Positions 16,077 to 24,794 of a stretch of 64,000 nt of DNA are shown in pieces. The position numbers were made by a program, and so were the translations under genes. The notes beneath the pieces were generated by a model that saw nothing but the letters and a program-made list of their open reading frames with translations, was not told where the DNA came from and made no database searches. The stretch's first letter is position 1. Each line of letters starts with the position of its first letter. Origin of the DNA: Gammaproteobacteria bacterium (GTDB lineage: Bacteria; Pseudomonadota; Gammaproteobacteria; DSM-16500). Location: assembly GCA_013816845.1 (NCBI GenBank), contig JACDDU010000001.1:558001-622000 (forward strand). The letters run 5' to 3'.

Positions 16077-17296
16077 AACTCTCCTAGGGCTTTTGTGTTT
16101 TTAGTTTTGGATTCAGTTTTTTCACCGTAACGATCTTTTAGAATGTCAATTGCACGACGATAAGCTTGAAAATCGACAGAGTGAACCTCAATGCCCTTCC
16201 CTATTTTATCGAGCAACATAATGGTAAGCTCGCCCCCTAAATGCTCACGAAATTCTGTCAATCCTCTAAAGATACTCTCGTTAGATTCAGGATCCTCCGT
16301 AATTGCTGATAACTCTGGAACATATAGATTGAGTCCTAGTCCTTCTAAGGTTTCTAAAACTTGCTTCCATTCTTTTGCAGTTAACAATCCAATTAAATGG
16401 GAATATGTCGTGTCTAACGCTACACCAATTGCAACCGCTTCACCGTGATGCAATCGATAGTTGGTTAGTTGTTCTAATTTATGCGCGGCCCAGTGACCGA
16501 AATCTAAGGGGCGTGATGATCCTAATTCAAACGGGTCGCCTGCCGTGCCGATATGAAGCATGTGTAATTCGGCTGATCGCCAGATAATTTCTTGCATAGC
16601 AACTGGATCTTTTTCATAACGAATTTTTTCTTTGTTTTCTCTAATAAATTGAAAGAGACTTGCGTCTTTAATGAGAGAGACTTTGACCGCTTCTGCTAAT
16701 CCAGATAACCAATCTCGCACTTCTAAGCTTTTCAAAAACTGAAAATCGTTAATGACAGCATAAGGTGGAGCGAATGTACCAATCCAGTTTTTCTTACCAA
16801 AATGGTTAACGCCGTTTTTTACACCAACACCCGAGTCATCTTGTGACAAGACAGTCGTTGGCATTCGTATACAACGTATACCGCGATGGGCAGTTGCTGC
16901 AACAAAACCAACAGCATCTAGTAAAGCACCACCACCAATAGCAATGATATAAGAATGGCGACAAATACGATCGTCATTGATGTGTTGATAAATTTCTTCA
17001 AGGACTTTTGGATCATTTTTAATGGGCTCACCACCTGTGACTCTTAGCGGTGGCTCGCACAATGTGAGTACATCGCTATGTGCCTTCATGTACGCATCAA
17101 TTTGATCCATCAATTGGGGTTGCGTTTGGGCAATGCGCTCATCGATGACAATCAAAATTTTAGCGGGACCTTTGGCTTGTTTTTTAACAACAGAAGTTAA
17201 GATGGTGTTATCTAGCTCAAAGACGCCTTCGGTAAAATAGGCTTCGTAATTGTAATTAACTGCAAAGGATTGGTTCAGGACTTTGATAAGCTTCAT
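16073..17296 (-). CDS. eboD: EboD: 3-dehydroquinate-synthase-like sugar phosphate cyclase
   Basis: 407 residues; ATG preceded by AAAGGTGG. It belongs to the sugar phosphate cyclase superfamily (AroB, 2-epi-5-epi-valiolone synthase). The NAD-binding loop IAIGGGALLDAVGFVAATAH, the DDSGVGVKNGVNHFGKKNW segment, the metal ligands in SGLAEAVKVSLIKD (Glu), RPLDFGHWAAHKLE (His) and HHGEAVAIGVALD (His) are all intact, so it should be active. The product cannot be fixed. Its place between EboC and EboE, and the long N-terminal region, indicate the Ebo member rather than the shikimate enzyme AroB. It is separated from eboC by 152 bp, the only real gap in the cluster, which could hold an internal promoter. 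Confidence 0.9.
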   Translation of the reverse strand: MKLIKVLNQSFAVNYNYEAYFTEGVFELDNTILTSVVKKQAKGPAKILIVIDERIAQTQPQLMDQIDAYMKAHSDVLTLCEPPLRVTGGEPIKNDPKVLEEIYQHINDDRICRHSYIIAIGGGALLDAVGFVAATAHRGIRCIRMPTTVLSQDDSGVGVKNGVNHFGKKNWIGTFAPPYAVINDFQFLKSLEVRDWLSGLAEAVKVSLIKDASLFQFIRENKEKIRYEKDPVAMQEIIWRSAELHMLHIGTAGDPFELGSSRPLDFGHWAAHKLEQLTNYRLHHGEAVAIGVALDTTYSHLIGLLTAKEWKQVLETLEGLGLNLYVPELSAITEDPESNESIFRGLTEFREHLGGELTIMLLDKIGKGIEVHSVDFQAYRRAIDILKDRYGEKTESKTKNTKALGEL

Positions 17297-17448
17297 ATGC
17301 CACCTTTTTTATGATTAATGTATAAATTAAACTCAATATAGTTAAAGTATAGACAAGCTTTGACCAATAAGTGTTAAGAGTTTTTTTATATAAAAATCAA
17401 AAAGATAAGTGAAAAATGGCATTTAAAGCTTTAAGAAGGGAGTCTTCT

Positions 17449-18351
17449 TTAAGAGATAACAAAACGACGTGATAAGAGCATTGCAGGGATGATTAGAGCT
17501 ACCATAAAAACGCCATACCAAATCCCAGCGAAGCCCGCGGCAATTCCTGCGTCCAAAATGACCCAAGAAAGAATACCTGCTACAACGGCTGTTTTAACCC
17601 GTTCAGGGCTGGGTGTCAAAATGGCTTTAAAAAGGGTGAAGAAGGAAAAAAATATAAATAACAGATAAAAGGGTAAAGATGAATAGAAAGCGTAATTAGG
17701 AAAATAGCCCAATGCGCACGCTAAGATGAGTGCAATGCAGTACAAGAGCAACCCTGCGATTAATAGTGCACGGGAGCTTCCCAAAACTTCACCTTTGCTT
17801 ACTAAAGTAACCCCTGAGATAAAAAATAGTGGAATAAACATAAGTACCCAGTAAATTTCGAGATGCGTTTGACTGATACTTAGTCCTAACAACAAATTTC
17901 CACATCGACATAGCGCCATACTGAGAGGGCCAAGCCACAGAGAATCTTTACTTAAAAAATTATAATTAAGGATGAGTAATAGAATAATTACTGCGATGAA
18001 GCCACTTATGGGCGATGCAATAAATGCCGCGGCTATACCAATGACTAAGAATGAAATAGCTGAAAGGGTAGCGCTGCGTAAACTAATAATTCCTTTCGGG
18101 ATAGGTCGTTCGGGACGTTCAATTTTATCCAACTCGACGTCTGCAATATCATTTAAAACAATACCGCCACTGTATAAACCAGCGGTTGCAATTAAGAGTA
18201 AGCAAAGTGACATCAGAAAGTTGGGTAAGAGTTCTGGATGATTAAAAATAATAGGGATTGCGGCAACACCAAAACCTGCGAAGATATCTGCAAAAGAAGT
18301 AATAATATTCGCAGGTCTAATAAGAGACAAATAAGCATTTAACTTGGTCAT
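17449..18351 (-). CDS. eboC: EboC: UbiA-family membrane prenyltransferase
   Basis: 300 residues with eight or nine hydrophobic segments. The first aspartate-rich motif of UbiA prenyltransferases is present as GGIVLNDIADVELDKIERPE followed by RPIPKG (NDxxDxxxD, then the RPIP signature); it binds Mg2+ and a prenyl diphosphate. A second, less canonical acidic site may be in WVILDAGIAAG. The enzyme should transfer a prenyl group to an unknown acceptor in the inner membrane. It is the third gene of the cluster. The mevalonate genes in the same window could provide its prenyl donor, which is inference from proximity and chemistry. Confidence 0.92.
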   Translation of the reverse strand: MTKLNAYLSLIRPANIITSFADIFAGFGVAAIPIIFNHPELLPNFLMSLCLLLIATAGLYSGGIVLNDIADVELDKIERPERPIPKGIISLRSATLSAISFLVIGIAAAFIASPISGFIAVIILLLILNYNFLSKDSLWLGPLSMALCRCGNLLLGLSISQTHLEIYWVLMFIPLFFISGVTLVSKGEVLGSSRALLIAGLLLYCIALILACALGYFPNYAFYSSLPFYLLFIFFSFFTLFKAILTPSPERVKTAVVAGILSWVILDAGIAAGFAGIWYGVFMVALIIPAMLLSRRFVIS

Positions 18352-18390
18352 ATGTCTCTATACCACCTTTAAAATAAAATCTGAAGTTTA

Positions 18391-19314
18391 CTAAGTCACA
18401 ACGTTACTATCACTTATATAATCCAAACCTGACGTTTGGCCACGCAATACAGAGTTCCCTTGGAATAAAGCTCTGTCATCCACTTCAGAGGGATGGGTCC
18501 AATCCTCTTCTTTCATTTTGCCGCTTTGTCCGTAGGCAGTCAGGGCGTTTTGATAACATACTTGCCTCACTTGTTCAATGGGAACGCCCCGTTCCAACAT
18601 GAGTTGCGACGTTTTATAAACAGAAAGAACATCACTGCAACCCCAATCCGCGGAACTATCAACCATAATATGGTCGGTGCCGTAGGTTTTTAAAATTTCA
18701 ATCATTCGTTCATTACCCATTTTGGTTTTAGGATAGATGGTAAACGCGGCCCAAAAACCTCGGTCTAAAACCTCTTTTGCTGTTTCTTCATTGTTGTGAT
18801 CAATAATGACTTTGTTAGGATCAATGCCGTGCTCAATGCAAATTTCCATACTACGAATAGTTCCTTGTTTCTTATCGCGATGTGGAGTATGAACATTGAC
18901 AACCATGTCTAATTCTTTGGCGATATCCAATTGCCTACGATAATATTTCTCTTCTAAAGCTGTTTGATCATCTAAGCCAATTTCACCAATTGCAACCACG
19001 CCTTCTTTACATGCGTATAATGGAATAAGTTCCATTACTTCTTCGGCCAAAGCTTCGTTATTTGCTTCTTTCGCATTTAAACCAATTGCACAATAGTGGC
19101 GAATGCCAAATTGACCTGCACGGAATCTTTCCCAACCAATGAGACTACTAAAATAATCTTGGAAAGAACCCACAGTAGTTCGAGGCTGTCCCAACCAAAA
19201 TGCAGGTTCAATGATTGCGACAACGCCTGCTTTGTTCAGTTTAACCAAATCATCAGTTGTACGGGACGTCATATGAATGTGGGGATCAATTAGCATCATT
19301 TTTTTATCTACCAT
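18391..19314 (-). CDS. eboB: EboB: TatD-family metal-dependent hydrolase
   Basis: 307 residues. TatD/amidohydrolase-type metal ligands are visible: IDPHIHM (His12, His14), AIGEIGLD (Glu), VNVHTPHRD (His), VIIDHNNEE (His) and MVDSSADWG (Asp). The body includes CAIGLNAKEANNEALAEEV and MIEILKTYGTDHIMVDSSAD. TatD proteins are metal-dependent nucleases or amidohydrolases, and the function of the EboB branch is not established. It starts 29 nt after eboA with a good ribosome binding site. The C-terminal extension after DWTHPSEVDD, as far as I recall, is also seen in other EboB proteins. Confidence 0.88.
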   Translation of the reverse strand: MVDKKMMLIDPHIHMTSRTTDDLVKLNKAGVVAIIEPAFWLGQPRTTVGSFQDYFSSLIGWERFRAGQFGIRHYCAIGLNAKEANNEALAEEVMELIPLYACKEGVVAIGEIGLDDQTALEEKYYRRQLDIAKELDMVVNVHTPHRDKKQGTIRSMEICIEHGIDPNKVIIDHNNEETAKEVLDRGFWAAFTIYPKTKMGNERMIEILKTYGTDHIMVDSSADWGCSDVLSVYKTSQLMLERGVPIEQVRQVCYQNALTAYGQSGKMKEEDWTHPSEVDDRALFQGNSVLRGQTSGLDYISDSNVVT

Positions 19315-19343
19315 GACAATCTCCTGGTATTCTTCAATTAATT

Positions 19344-20240
19344 TTAATCAATTAAAGCTTTTTCAAAAGCTTGGCCTTTTTGAATATCACTCTGCATTTC
19401 TTTATTTCTTGCAGCATGTTGATCAAGAAGTTTTTTAGCTTCAGGTAACTGACTGCAATTTAATGCGAGTAGAGCGCCATCACGTAAGATGTCACGCTTG
19501 TCATCTAGAAAGCTTTTGAGTAAGCCAATGCTTTCTGCATCTGATGAAAAACCAATAAGGCTCCAAAGCTCGGGTCGAATTTTCCGGTTAGCTGCATAAC
19601 GTTCTTCTGCAGTATTCATTAAAGCTTTAGCAAGTTGAGGATTAGCTCTACGCTTGAGTCCAATGATTTGCTCAACTTTGCTATCCACATGCAGTGTTTT
19701 TAATACAACTTGGTTCCAACCAATTTCATCGAAGAAATCAGCCGGATAAGGATTATTTAAGGCGATGGCATCAAAAACAGAAAGCATATTACTGCGAATA
19801 CCATTGGTTGCATGTAATAAGAAATCGTTGGGATTGGGGAATAGAGGTAAAGCTTGATAAAGCGTTATCAATTCATTTACATCTGCTGCAGCAAAAATTT
19901 TATCGAGTGCCTTTTTGAAGTCTTGGCCTCGGTGCTTTGCAAAATTTAATAGTAAATAGGTGCGAGCTAACTGTGCAGAAGACCAGCCCGAAGGGTGCCA
20001 ATTTTTACGAAGGGTGGAGAATTGTTTCAAATCATTTTCAGATAAAGGAAGGACATCACTATCAAAATATCGCGGAATTGAACTAAAGGTCATGAAAAGC
20101 GGTGCATCAGAATTTGCCGATATAATTTTCTTTTCACTTTCTTTAAGCCAGTTAATCGAAGCTTCCGGCGCATTTTTTTCTAGCCATTTACTAAGCAAAG
20201 TAATGGATAAATCTAAGTCGGCTTGGTTGGTTACTTCCAT
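19344..20240 (-). CDS. eboA: EboA-domain protein
   Basis: 298 residues, first gene of the ebo cluster. EboA has no known catalytic activity and defines its own family. Characteristic stretches include SSAQLARTYLLLNF, LYQALPLFPNP, GIRSNMLSVFDAIALNNPYP followed by ADFFDEIGWNQVVLKTL, and RANPQLAKALMNTAEERYAA with RKIRPELWSLIGF. These helical repeat-like segments match the EboA pattern as I remember it (NPYPA..FDE..WNQ.VLK; ERxAAxR.i.PELWR). No signal peptide or membrane segment is seen, so it is probably cytoplasmic. It follows lysC by 109 nt on the same strand, so read-through from the aspartate-pathway genes is possible, although a separate promoter is equally likely. Confidence 0.88.
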   Translation of the reverse strand: MEVTNQADLDLSITLLSKWLEKNAPEASINWLKESEKKIISANSDAPLFMTFSSIPRYFDSDVLPLSENDLKQFSTLRKNWHPSGWSSAQLARTYLLLNFAKHRGQDFKKALDKIFAAADVNELITLYQALPLFPNPNDFLLHATNGIRSNMLSVFDAIALNNPYPADFFDEIGWNQVVLKTLHVDSKVEQIIGLKRRANPQLAKALMNTAEERYAANRKIRPELWSLIGFSSDAESIGLLKSFLDDKRDILRDGALLALNCSQLPEAKKLLDQHAARNKEMQSDIQKGQAFEKALID

Positions 20241-20349
20241 AATGATCCCTTCAAGTCATGATTACATTACAATTTTTGTAAACCACCTATTCCCTCTTCT
20301 AGCTATTTTACTACTTTTTTTAAATATTGGGGGGCTCTGCTCCCCTTAT

Positions 20350-21828
20350 TTATTTATATAACTTTGCATTTTTTTTGTCCTGCATAGATTTTGTTTCATT
20401 TCTAGAGCCGGTTAAGGCCTCACTTGCAACTTTGTTGGGTTGTTCTACACCAAAAATTGCTTTATGAATAATCTCTAAGGCTTTTAAACTTTTGTGTGAA
20501 TCGACAATATAGGATAAATTGCATTTACTGGTACCATGCACTATCCCTTTCAAGACAATATTATTTTGATGTAAGCCAATAAAAATAGATCCTAGTTTAT
20601 CCAGTGCTTGCTTAACTTCTTCGCCAATTAAAATAATAATCGCTTGTTCATTATTTTTTTCTATACTAAGAAAATTTTTATTAAATTCATGAATGAATTC
20701 GTGAGCTACCATTTGCTGAATTTTTTCAATATCTTTTTCTAGAATAGCAAAACAAGCTTCATCAGCTGTTGAAGTTTGGGTAACAAAAATATAATGAACT
20801 TCTGCTGCCTGTAAAATATTAAATAAACGTTTGGTAATATCTTTCATGCAAACTTGTTTTGAGGAAAGCGAAATAAAAACTAAGTCATGCATTAAAGAGA
20901 CGTTTTTTATAGTTTTTTTCTCGGTATAAGATGAAATCAAAGTACCTTGATCAACCGGATTAAGTGTATTTTTAACCCAGATAGGAATTTGTTTTTCTAT
21001 TACTTCTGGTTTTAATAAAGCGTTTAACACTTTACCATCATATAAAGAAATTTCTCTGGCTTCATCATAAGATAAACGTGGTTGTTTAATGGTGTTATCA
21101 ATTAACTTCGGATTAGCACTATGGACTCCTGATACATCGCTAAAGATATGAATTTCTGCAACGTTTAGTGCCGCTGCTATAATTTCAGCTGTATAATTAG
21201 AACCATCTCGGCCGAGCGTTGTTACTTGATGATCATCCGTTAAACCTATAAATCCTGTAACAATGGGTATAATATCCGGCTGCTGTTTAAATAATGCTGA
21301 AAAATAATGTTGAATAGCTATTTCGCTTTCTTCAAATAAAACTTGAGCCTTAGTAAAGTGATGATCGGTCTTAATAAACTGCCGAGCGTCGACATAACAC
21401 GCAGGCCTTTGCGTATTTAGGAAGGTTGCAAAAATTCCAGCTGACAATCTTTCGCCAAAACTTACCACTAAGTCACAAGCGTGAGCATGATTATCATGTA
21501 ATATGCTAATGCTATCTAATATTTTTTCCAATTCTTGTAAAAGTGAATCCAAATTATTAAGCGCCTCAGGCGTGACCTTGCTATCTAATAATTCATTTAA
21601 TAAATTATGATGACGTGTTGCAATCATTTTGACGAGGGCATGATATTGAGTTTTATTGGCCGAGGCGAGTTTTGCGCATTCTATTAATTGATCCGTGACC
21701 CCACGTAAAGCTGAAACGACAATAACAAGTTCATCTTGTTCAGCATATTGATTAATTATAGTTGCAACTTGTCGCATACGATCAGCTGTTGCAACAGAGG
21801 AACCACCAAATTTAAGAACTCTTTTCAT
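20350..21828 (-). CDS. lysC: Aspartokinase (LysC type)
   Basis: 492 residues. It phosphorylates L-aspartate in the first step of the lysine, threonine, methionine and diaminopimelate pathway. The kinase domain starts MKRVLKFGGSSVATADRMRQ and contains LVVSFGERLSAG, VTGFIGLTDDHQVTTLGRDG and IFSDVSGVHSANPKLID. Two ACT-type regulatory domains follow (about 310-450, e.g. VSLMHDLVFISLSSK and VKQALDKLGSIFIGLHQNNI). The domain order is that of E. coli LysC, but it is about 40 residues longer, with a charged tail. It begins 11 nt after asd, so the two form an operon. No lysine riboswitch is recognisable upstream of asd. Confidence 0.93.
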   Translation of the reverse strand: MKRVLKFGGSSVATADRMRQVATIINQYAEQDELVIVVSALRGVTDQLIECAKLASANKTQYHALVKMIATRHHNLLNELLDSKVTPEALNNLDSLLQELEKILDSISILHDNHAHACDLVVSFGERLSAGIFATFLNTQRPACYVDARQFIKTDHHFTKAQVLFEESEIAIQHYFSALFKQQPDIIPIVTGFIGLTDDHQVTTLGRDGSNYTAEIIAAALNVAEIHIFSDVSGVHSANPKLIDNTIKQPRLSYDEAREISLYDGKVLNALLKPEVIEKQIPIWVKNTLNPVDQGTLISSYTEKKTIKNVSLMHDLVFISLSSKQVCMKDITKRLFNILQAAEVHYIFVTQTSTADEACFAILEKDIEKIQQMVAHEFIHEFNKNFLSIEKNNEQAIIILIGEEVKQALDKLGSIFIGLHQNNIVLKGIVHGTSKCNLSYIVDSHKSLKALEIIHKAIFGVEQPNKVASEALTGSRNETKSMQDKKNAKLYK

Positions 21829-21839
21829 ATATATCGTAC

Positions 21840-22877
21840 CTAAAAATAATCGTTAATGAGCAATTCTGCGATTTGAATCGAATTCAACGCTGCTCCTTTG
21901 CGAATATTGTCAGCAACAATCCACATGTTTAAGCCGCGAGGATGGGAAATATCTTCACGAATACGCCCCACGAAAACAGCATCTTGTCCTTCTGCATCGC
22001 CTGCTGCTGTGGGGTAAGTGTTGTGAAATCCATCGTCCATCACTACCACCCCGTTGGCTTTTTCAAGAAGATCACGTGCATCTTTCGCTGAAATTTTATC
22101 GTGTGTTTCAATGTGAACAGCTTCTGAGTGACCAAAAAAAACTGGGACACGTACTGTGGTTGGATTAACTAAGATATGATTATCTGCAAATATTTTTTGG
22201 GTTTCCCATATCATCTTCATTTCTTCACGGGTATAACCGTTTTCTTGAAAAGCATCGATGTGAGGAAGAATATTAAAAGCGATTTGATGAGGATAAACTT
22301 CACTTTTAATATGATCGTGATTACCTTGTAGAATTACTTCAGACTGTTTTAATAATTCCATGATAGCTTTTCGGCCTGATCCTGAAACAGATTGATAAGT
22401 TGCGACATTAACTCTCTCTATTCCAACAGCATCGTAAATGGGTTTAAGCGCTACCACCATTTGAATGGTCGAGCAATTAGGGTTCGCAATAATACGAGTG
22501 TTCTTCCACTCCATTAAAGCTTCAGGATTAACTTCTGGAACAACCAAAGGAACATCATGTTGATAACGAAATTGAGACGTATTATCGATGACCACGCAAC
22601 CTGCATCCACAGCGATAGGTACGTAAGCCTCGGAAATATGAGCACCGGCTGAGAATAAAGCGAATTGTACTTTGCTAAAATCAAATTTAGCTAAATCGAC
22701 AATTTCAATTTTTGTATTTTTAAACTTTAAAGTTAAGCCAAGAGATTGTTCGCTGGCTAAAAGATATAAGTGACGCACAGGAAAATTACGTTCTTCTAAT
22801 AGCTGAATTAAGACATTACCTACAACGCCTGTTGCCCCAACAATTGCTATATCATAATGTTTATGTTTATTTCCCAT
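21840..22877 (-). CDS. asd: Aspartate-semialdehyde dehydrogenase
   Basis: 345 residues. It reduces aspartyl phosphate, the product of the adjacent lysC, to aspartate semialdehyde with NADPH. The N-terminal Rossmann motif IAIVGATGVVGNVLIQLLEE, the catalytic cysteine in ANPNCSTIQMV, and GSGRKAIMELLKQS with substrate-contact residues are clear. The later HSEAVHIET region contains the catalytic-base histidine. The length and motifs fit the Gram-positive/archaeal-like Asd2 branch as well as the short bacterial branch. It is the first gene of asd-lysC. The upstream 409-bp non-coding region must contain the promoter. Confidence 0.93.
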   Translation of the reverse strand: MGNKHKHYDIAIVGATGVVGNVLIQLLEERNFPVRHLYLLASEQSLGLTLKFKNTKIEIVDLAKFDFSKVQFALFSAGAHISEAYVPIAVDAGCVVIDNTSQFRYQHDVPLVVPEVNPEALMEWKNTRIIANPNCSTIQMVVALKPIYDAVGIERVNVATYQSVSGSGRKAIMELLKQSEVILQGNHDHIKSEVYPHQIAFNILPHIDAFQENGYTREEMKMIWETQKIFADNHILVNPTTVRVPVFFGHSEAVHIETHDKISAKDARDLLEKANGVVVMDDGFHNTYPTAAGDAEGQDAVFVGRIREDISHPRGLNMWIVADNIRKGAALNSIQIAELLINDYF

Positions 22878-23286
22878 TAGCTTCTCATGCTTATTTATAT
22901 TTTGTGTAATGGTCTCTTATTAATTAAGTATATCTCCTCAAATATAATTTCATGGGATTTTTGGTTAAAAACTTTTAACTCACATCATTTTTAAGCTTTA
23001 ATTAATTCATAGTATTAGAGTTTTTAATTTGTAAGAAATAATGAAATAGATGAAAACGCTTAATTATCTTATTAATCCGTAACGTAGTATTTATCCTTCA
23101 ACTTAGCGCTCTGTAACAACATGATTTAATATTATTTTCAAATTCGCATGATAAACGAAAGGAGTGGAAGGTTAGATTATAAGGGAATGTGGGTTGGTTG
23201 GTACTAACGATTAGCAAGATCAACATTAGCTCTAGTTAAATAGATCCAGTTAAATCTTGATGAGGTTTTGAAGGTCTTTTAAGTCC
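22878..23286. other. Non-coding interval upstream of asd
   Basis: AT-rich DNA between the end of the Kelch gene and the start of asd. It must contain the asd promoter. I see no riboswitch fold, convincing small gene or repeat. Confidence 0.5.
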
Positions 23287-24360
23287 TTATTTAAGATTTT
23301 TAAAGTCCAAAACATAAATATCTTTATTCCAAACCTGTCCTAAGTCGTTTTCATTGTTGCACTGAAAATCATACCCAAAGAGTATATACATTTTTTTATC
23401 GACGACAGTTGAACCTGCACGTTTATGTTTTGGTAAAATCACACCGTCTGCAGTCAGTGGAGACCAAACCTTGGTTGCTAAATTAAATTGCCATAATTCA
23501 TCATTTGCATTTTCTGGAAAAGGAGAGCCACAACCTTTAACACTTCTTTCTTTAATATCGCCACCTTGCAATAATAAAGAATTGTCAATGATAGCCATAG
23601 AGCCTTGAACACGTGCGGGCGTAACATTATTTTCTGGAGAAGGCGTAATATCAGTCCAAGTTTTAGTCTTAATATCGTATTGCCATGTATCATTCGTAAT
23701 ACTAAAACCTTTTTTTCCAATACCTTCACCACCGTATAAATAGAGTTTTCCGTTCCACGCTTTTGTATCGTTATAACAGGTATATCGTCCAGTAGGTGCA
23801 TTGATTGAATTGTCTTCACCTAATTGAGTCCACGTATTATTTTGTAAATCGTAAACCCACAAATCGTTAAGCATATGCGTGAAGTCTTTCACGCCACCAA
23901 AAACATACATAAGGTTATTATCTAACCAGACACTGGCACCACCTCGACCTTGTGGGCCTTCATTAGCGGGCTGAATTTGCGTCCAAGTATTTTGGTCAGG
24001 AGAATAAGCCCATAAATCATCAAATGTCACAAGGTTCGAAAAACTCTTACCATAATGCACACCGCCAAATAATAAAATTCGATTATTATTGGCATCAGCT
24101 ATCAACGTTGAAAAAGCTCGGGGCTTGGGTGAGGCACCTCTTGTAGAAATATTTTCCCACGTATTTTCTTTTATATTAAATCGATTTAAATCATCATAAA
24201 ATGTATCAACGCTTGTTTTAAAATCGTCTTTCACGCCACCAAAAACATAAATGTAATTGTTTAGCGTTGCAACAGAAGGCATTGAACGCTCTGCAGGAGT
24301 AGGTCCCGAAACGTTTAATTTTTTTACCTGAAATTGCGAAGTTAAAGTTTGCATATTCAA
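23287..24360 (-). CDS. Kelch-repeat beta-propeller protein (copy 2)
   Basis: 357 residues made almost entirely of Kelch repeats, each with the double-glycine strand (YVFGGVKDD, LLFGGVHYG, YVFGGVKDF, YLYGGEGIG, LLQGGDIKE, ILFGYDFQC) and the spaced Trp/Tyr positions (NTWTQIQP, KTWTDITP, VWSPLTAD). Six blades are countable. No signal peptide or membrane segment is seen, so it is probably cytoplasmic or secreted by a non-Sec route. Kelch propellers usually bind proteins or, more rarely, act as enzymes such as galactose oxidase or nitrile-specifier. It is the last gene of the operon, 17 nt after a GAF protein, and a clear paralogue of the Kelch gene at 24787-25908 (same blade order, shared GxYTxYND.KAW segment). 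Confidence 0.9.
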   Translation of the reverse strand: MNMQTLTSQFQVKKLNVSGPTPAERSMPSVATLNNYIYVFGGVKDDFKTSVDTFYDDLNRFNIKENTWENISTRGASPKPRAFSTLIADANNNRILLFGGVHYGKSFSNLVTFDDLWAYSPDQNTWTQIQPANEGPQGRGGASVWLDNNLMYVFGGVKDFTHMLNDLWVYDLQNNTWTQLGEDNSINAPTGRYTCYNDTKAWNGKLYLYGGEGIGKKGFSITNDTWQYDIKTKTWTDITPSPENNVTPARVQGSMAIIDNSLLLQGGDIKERSVKGCGSPFPENANDELWQFNLATKVWSPLTADGVILPKHKRAGSTVVDKKMYILFGYDFQCNNENDLGQVWNKDIYVLDFKNLK

Positions 24361-24377
24361 AGCCTTCCTTTTGCTAT

Positions 24378-24794
24378 CTATAATTTATTAGCTAAATCAT
24401 TTGCAATTTTTACTAAATCTTTAATTTCTTCTTCAGTAAATTCACGTTCATTTACTGTTGCAATACCGATTGTTCCAATAACTTCATCGCCTTTAAAGAT
24501 CGGTGCACTTAACATACCTCCGAGGCCCAATGTTTTAGCGGCTGGTCTTACAAAGCCAGGCGTTTCTGCTGATAGGTTTTTAATTGCGATTGGTTTTTTA
24601 GTAAGTGCAGTGGTGCCCGATATTCCTTTTCCTATAGGAATGATACTTGTAGCCTCAATCAAGGATTGGGGCAATCCTTTCGTATAAGCAACTATATGGA
24701 GACAATTGTCAGATGGATCGATCTTATGAATCATCCCTGCATTAGCAGAAAATTTTTCAACAGTTTCTGTTAAAATTTGGTCATAATCATTCAT
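24378..24794 (-). CDS. Single-domain GAF protein (copy 2)
   Basis: 138 residues from the ATG at 24794 that overlaps the stop of the upstream Kelch gene (ATGAATGA, 8 nt); a longer version from 24839 would bury the coupling signal. The whole chain is one GAF domain: MIHKIDPSDNCLHIVAYTKG, then IIPIGKGISGTTALTKKPI, GFVRPAAKTLGLGGMLSAPI and VIGTIGIATVNEREFTEEEI. Such domains bind small ligands such as cyclic nucleotides, tetrapyrroles or amino-acid derivatives. The motif of free-methionine sulfoxide reductase (GPYQGPVAC) is absent. It lies between two Kelch genes and is a paralogue of the GAF protein at 25901-26341. Confidence 0.87.
   Translation of the reverse strand: MNDYDQILTETVEKFSANAGMIHKIDPSDNCLHIVAYTKGLPQSLIEATSIIPIGKGISGTTALTKKPIAIKNLSAETPGFVRPAAKTLGLGGMLSAPIFKGDEVIGTIGIATVNEREFTEEEIKDLVKIANDLANKL

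Noticed and set aside
16073-17296. Annotation as AroB (3-dehydroquinate synthase)
   Set aside because: It is in the same superfamily and has intact metal and NAD sites, but it sits inside an ebo cluster and resembles the EboD branch; AroB is normally beside aroK.
22878-23286. Lysine riboswitch upstream of asd-lysC
   Set aside because: I searched the gap for the L-box stems by eye and saw no matching structure.
24378-24794. Free methionine-(R)-sulfoxide reductase (fRMsr) for the GAF proteins
   Set aside because: The fRMsr motif with catalytic cysteines is absent from both copies, so only a ligand-binding GAF role is supported.
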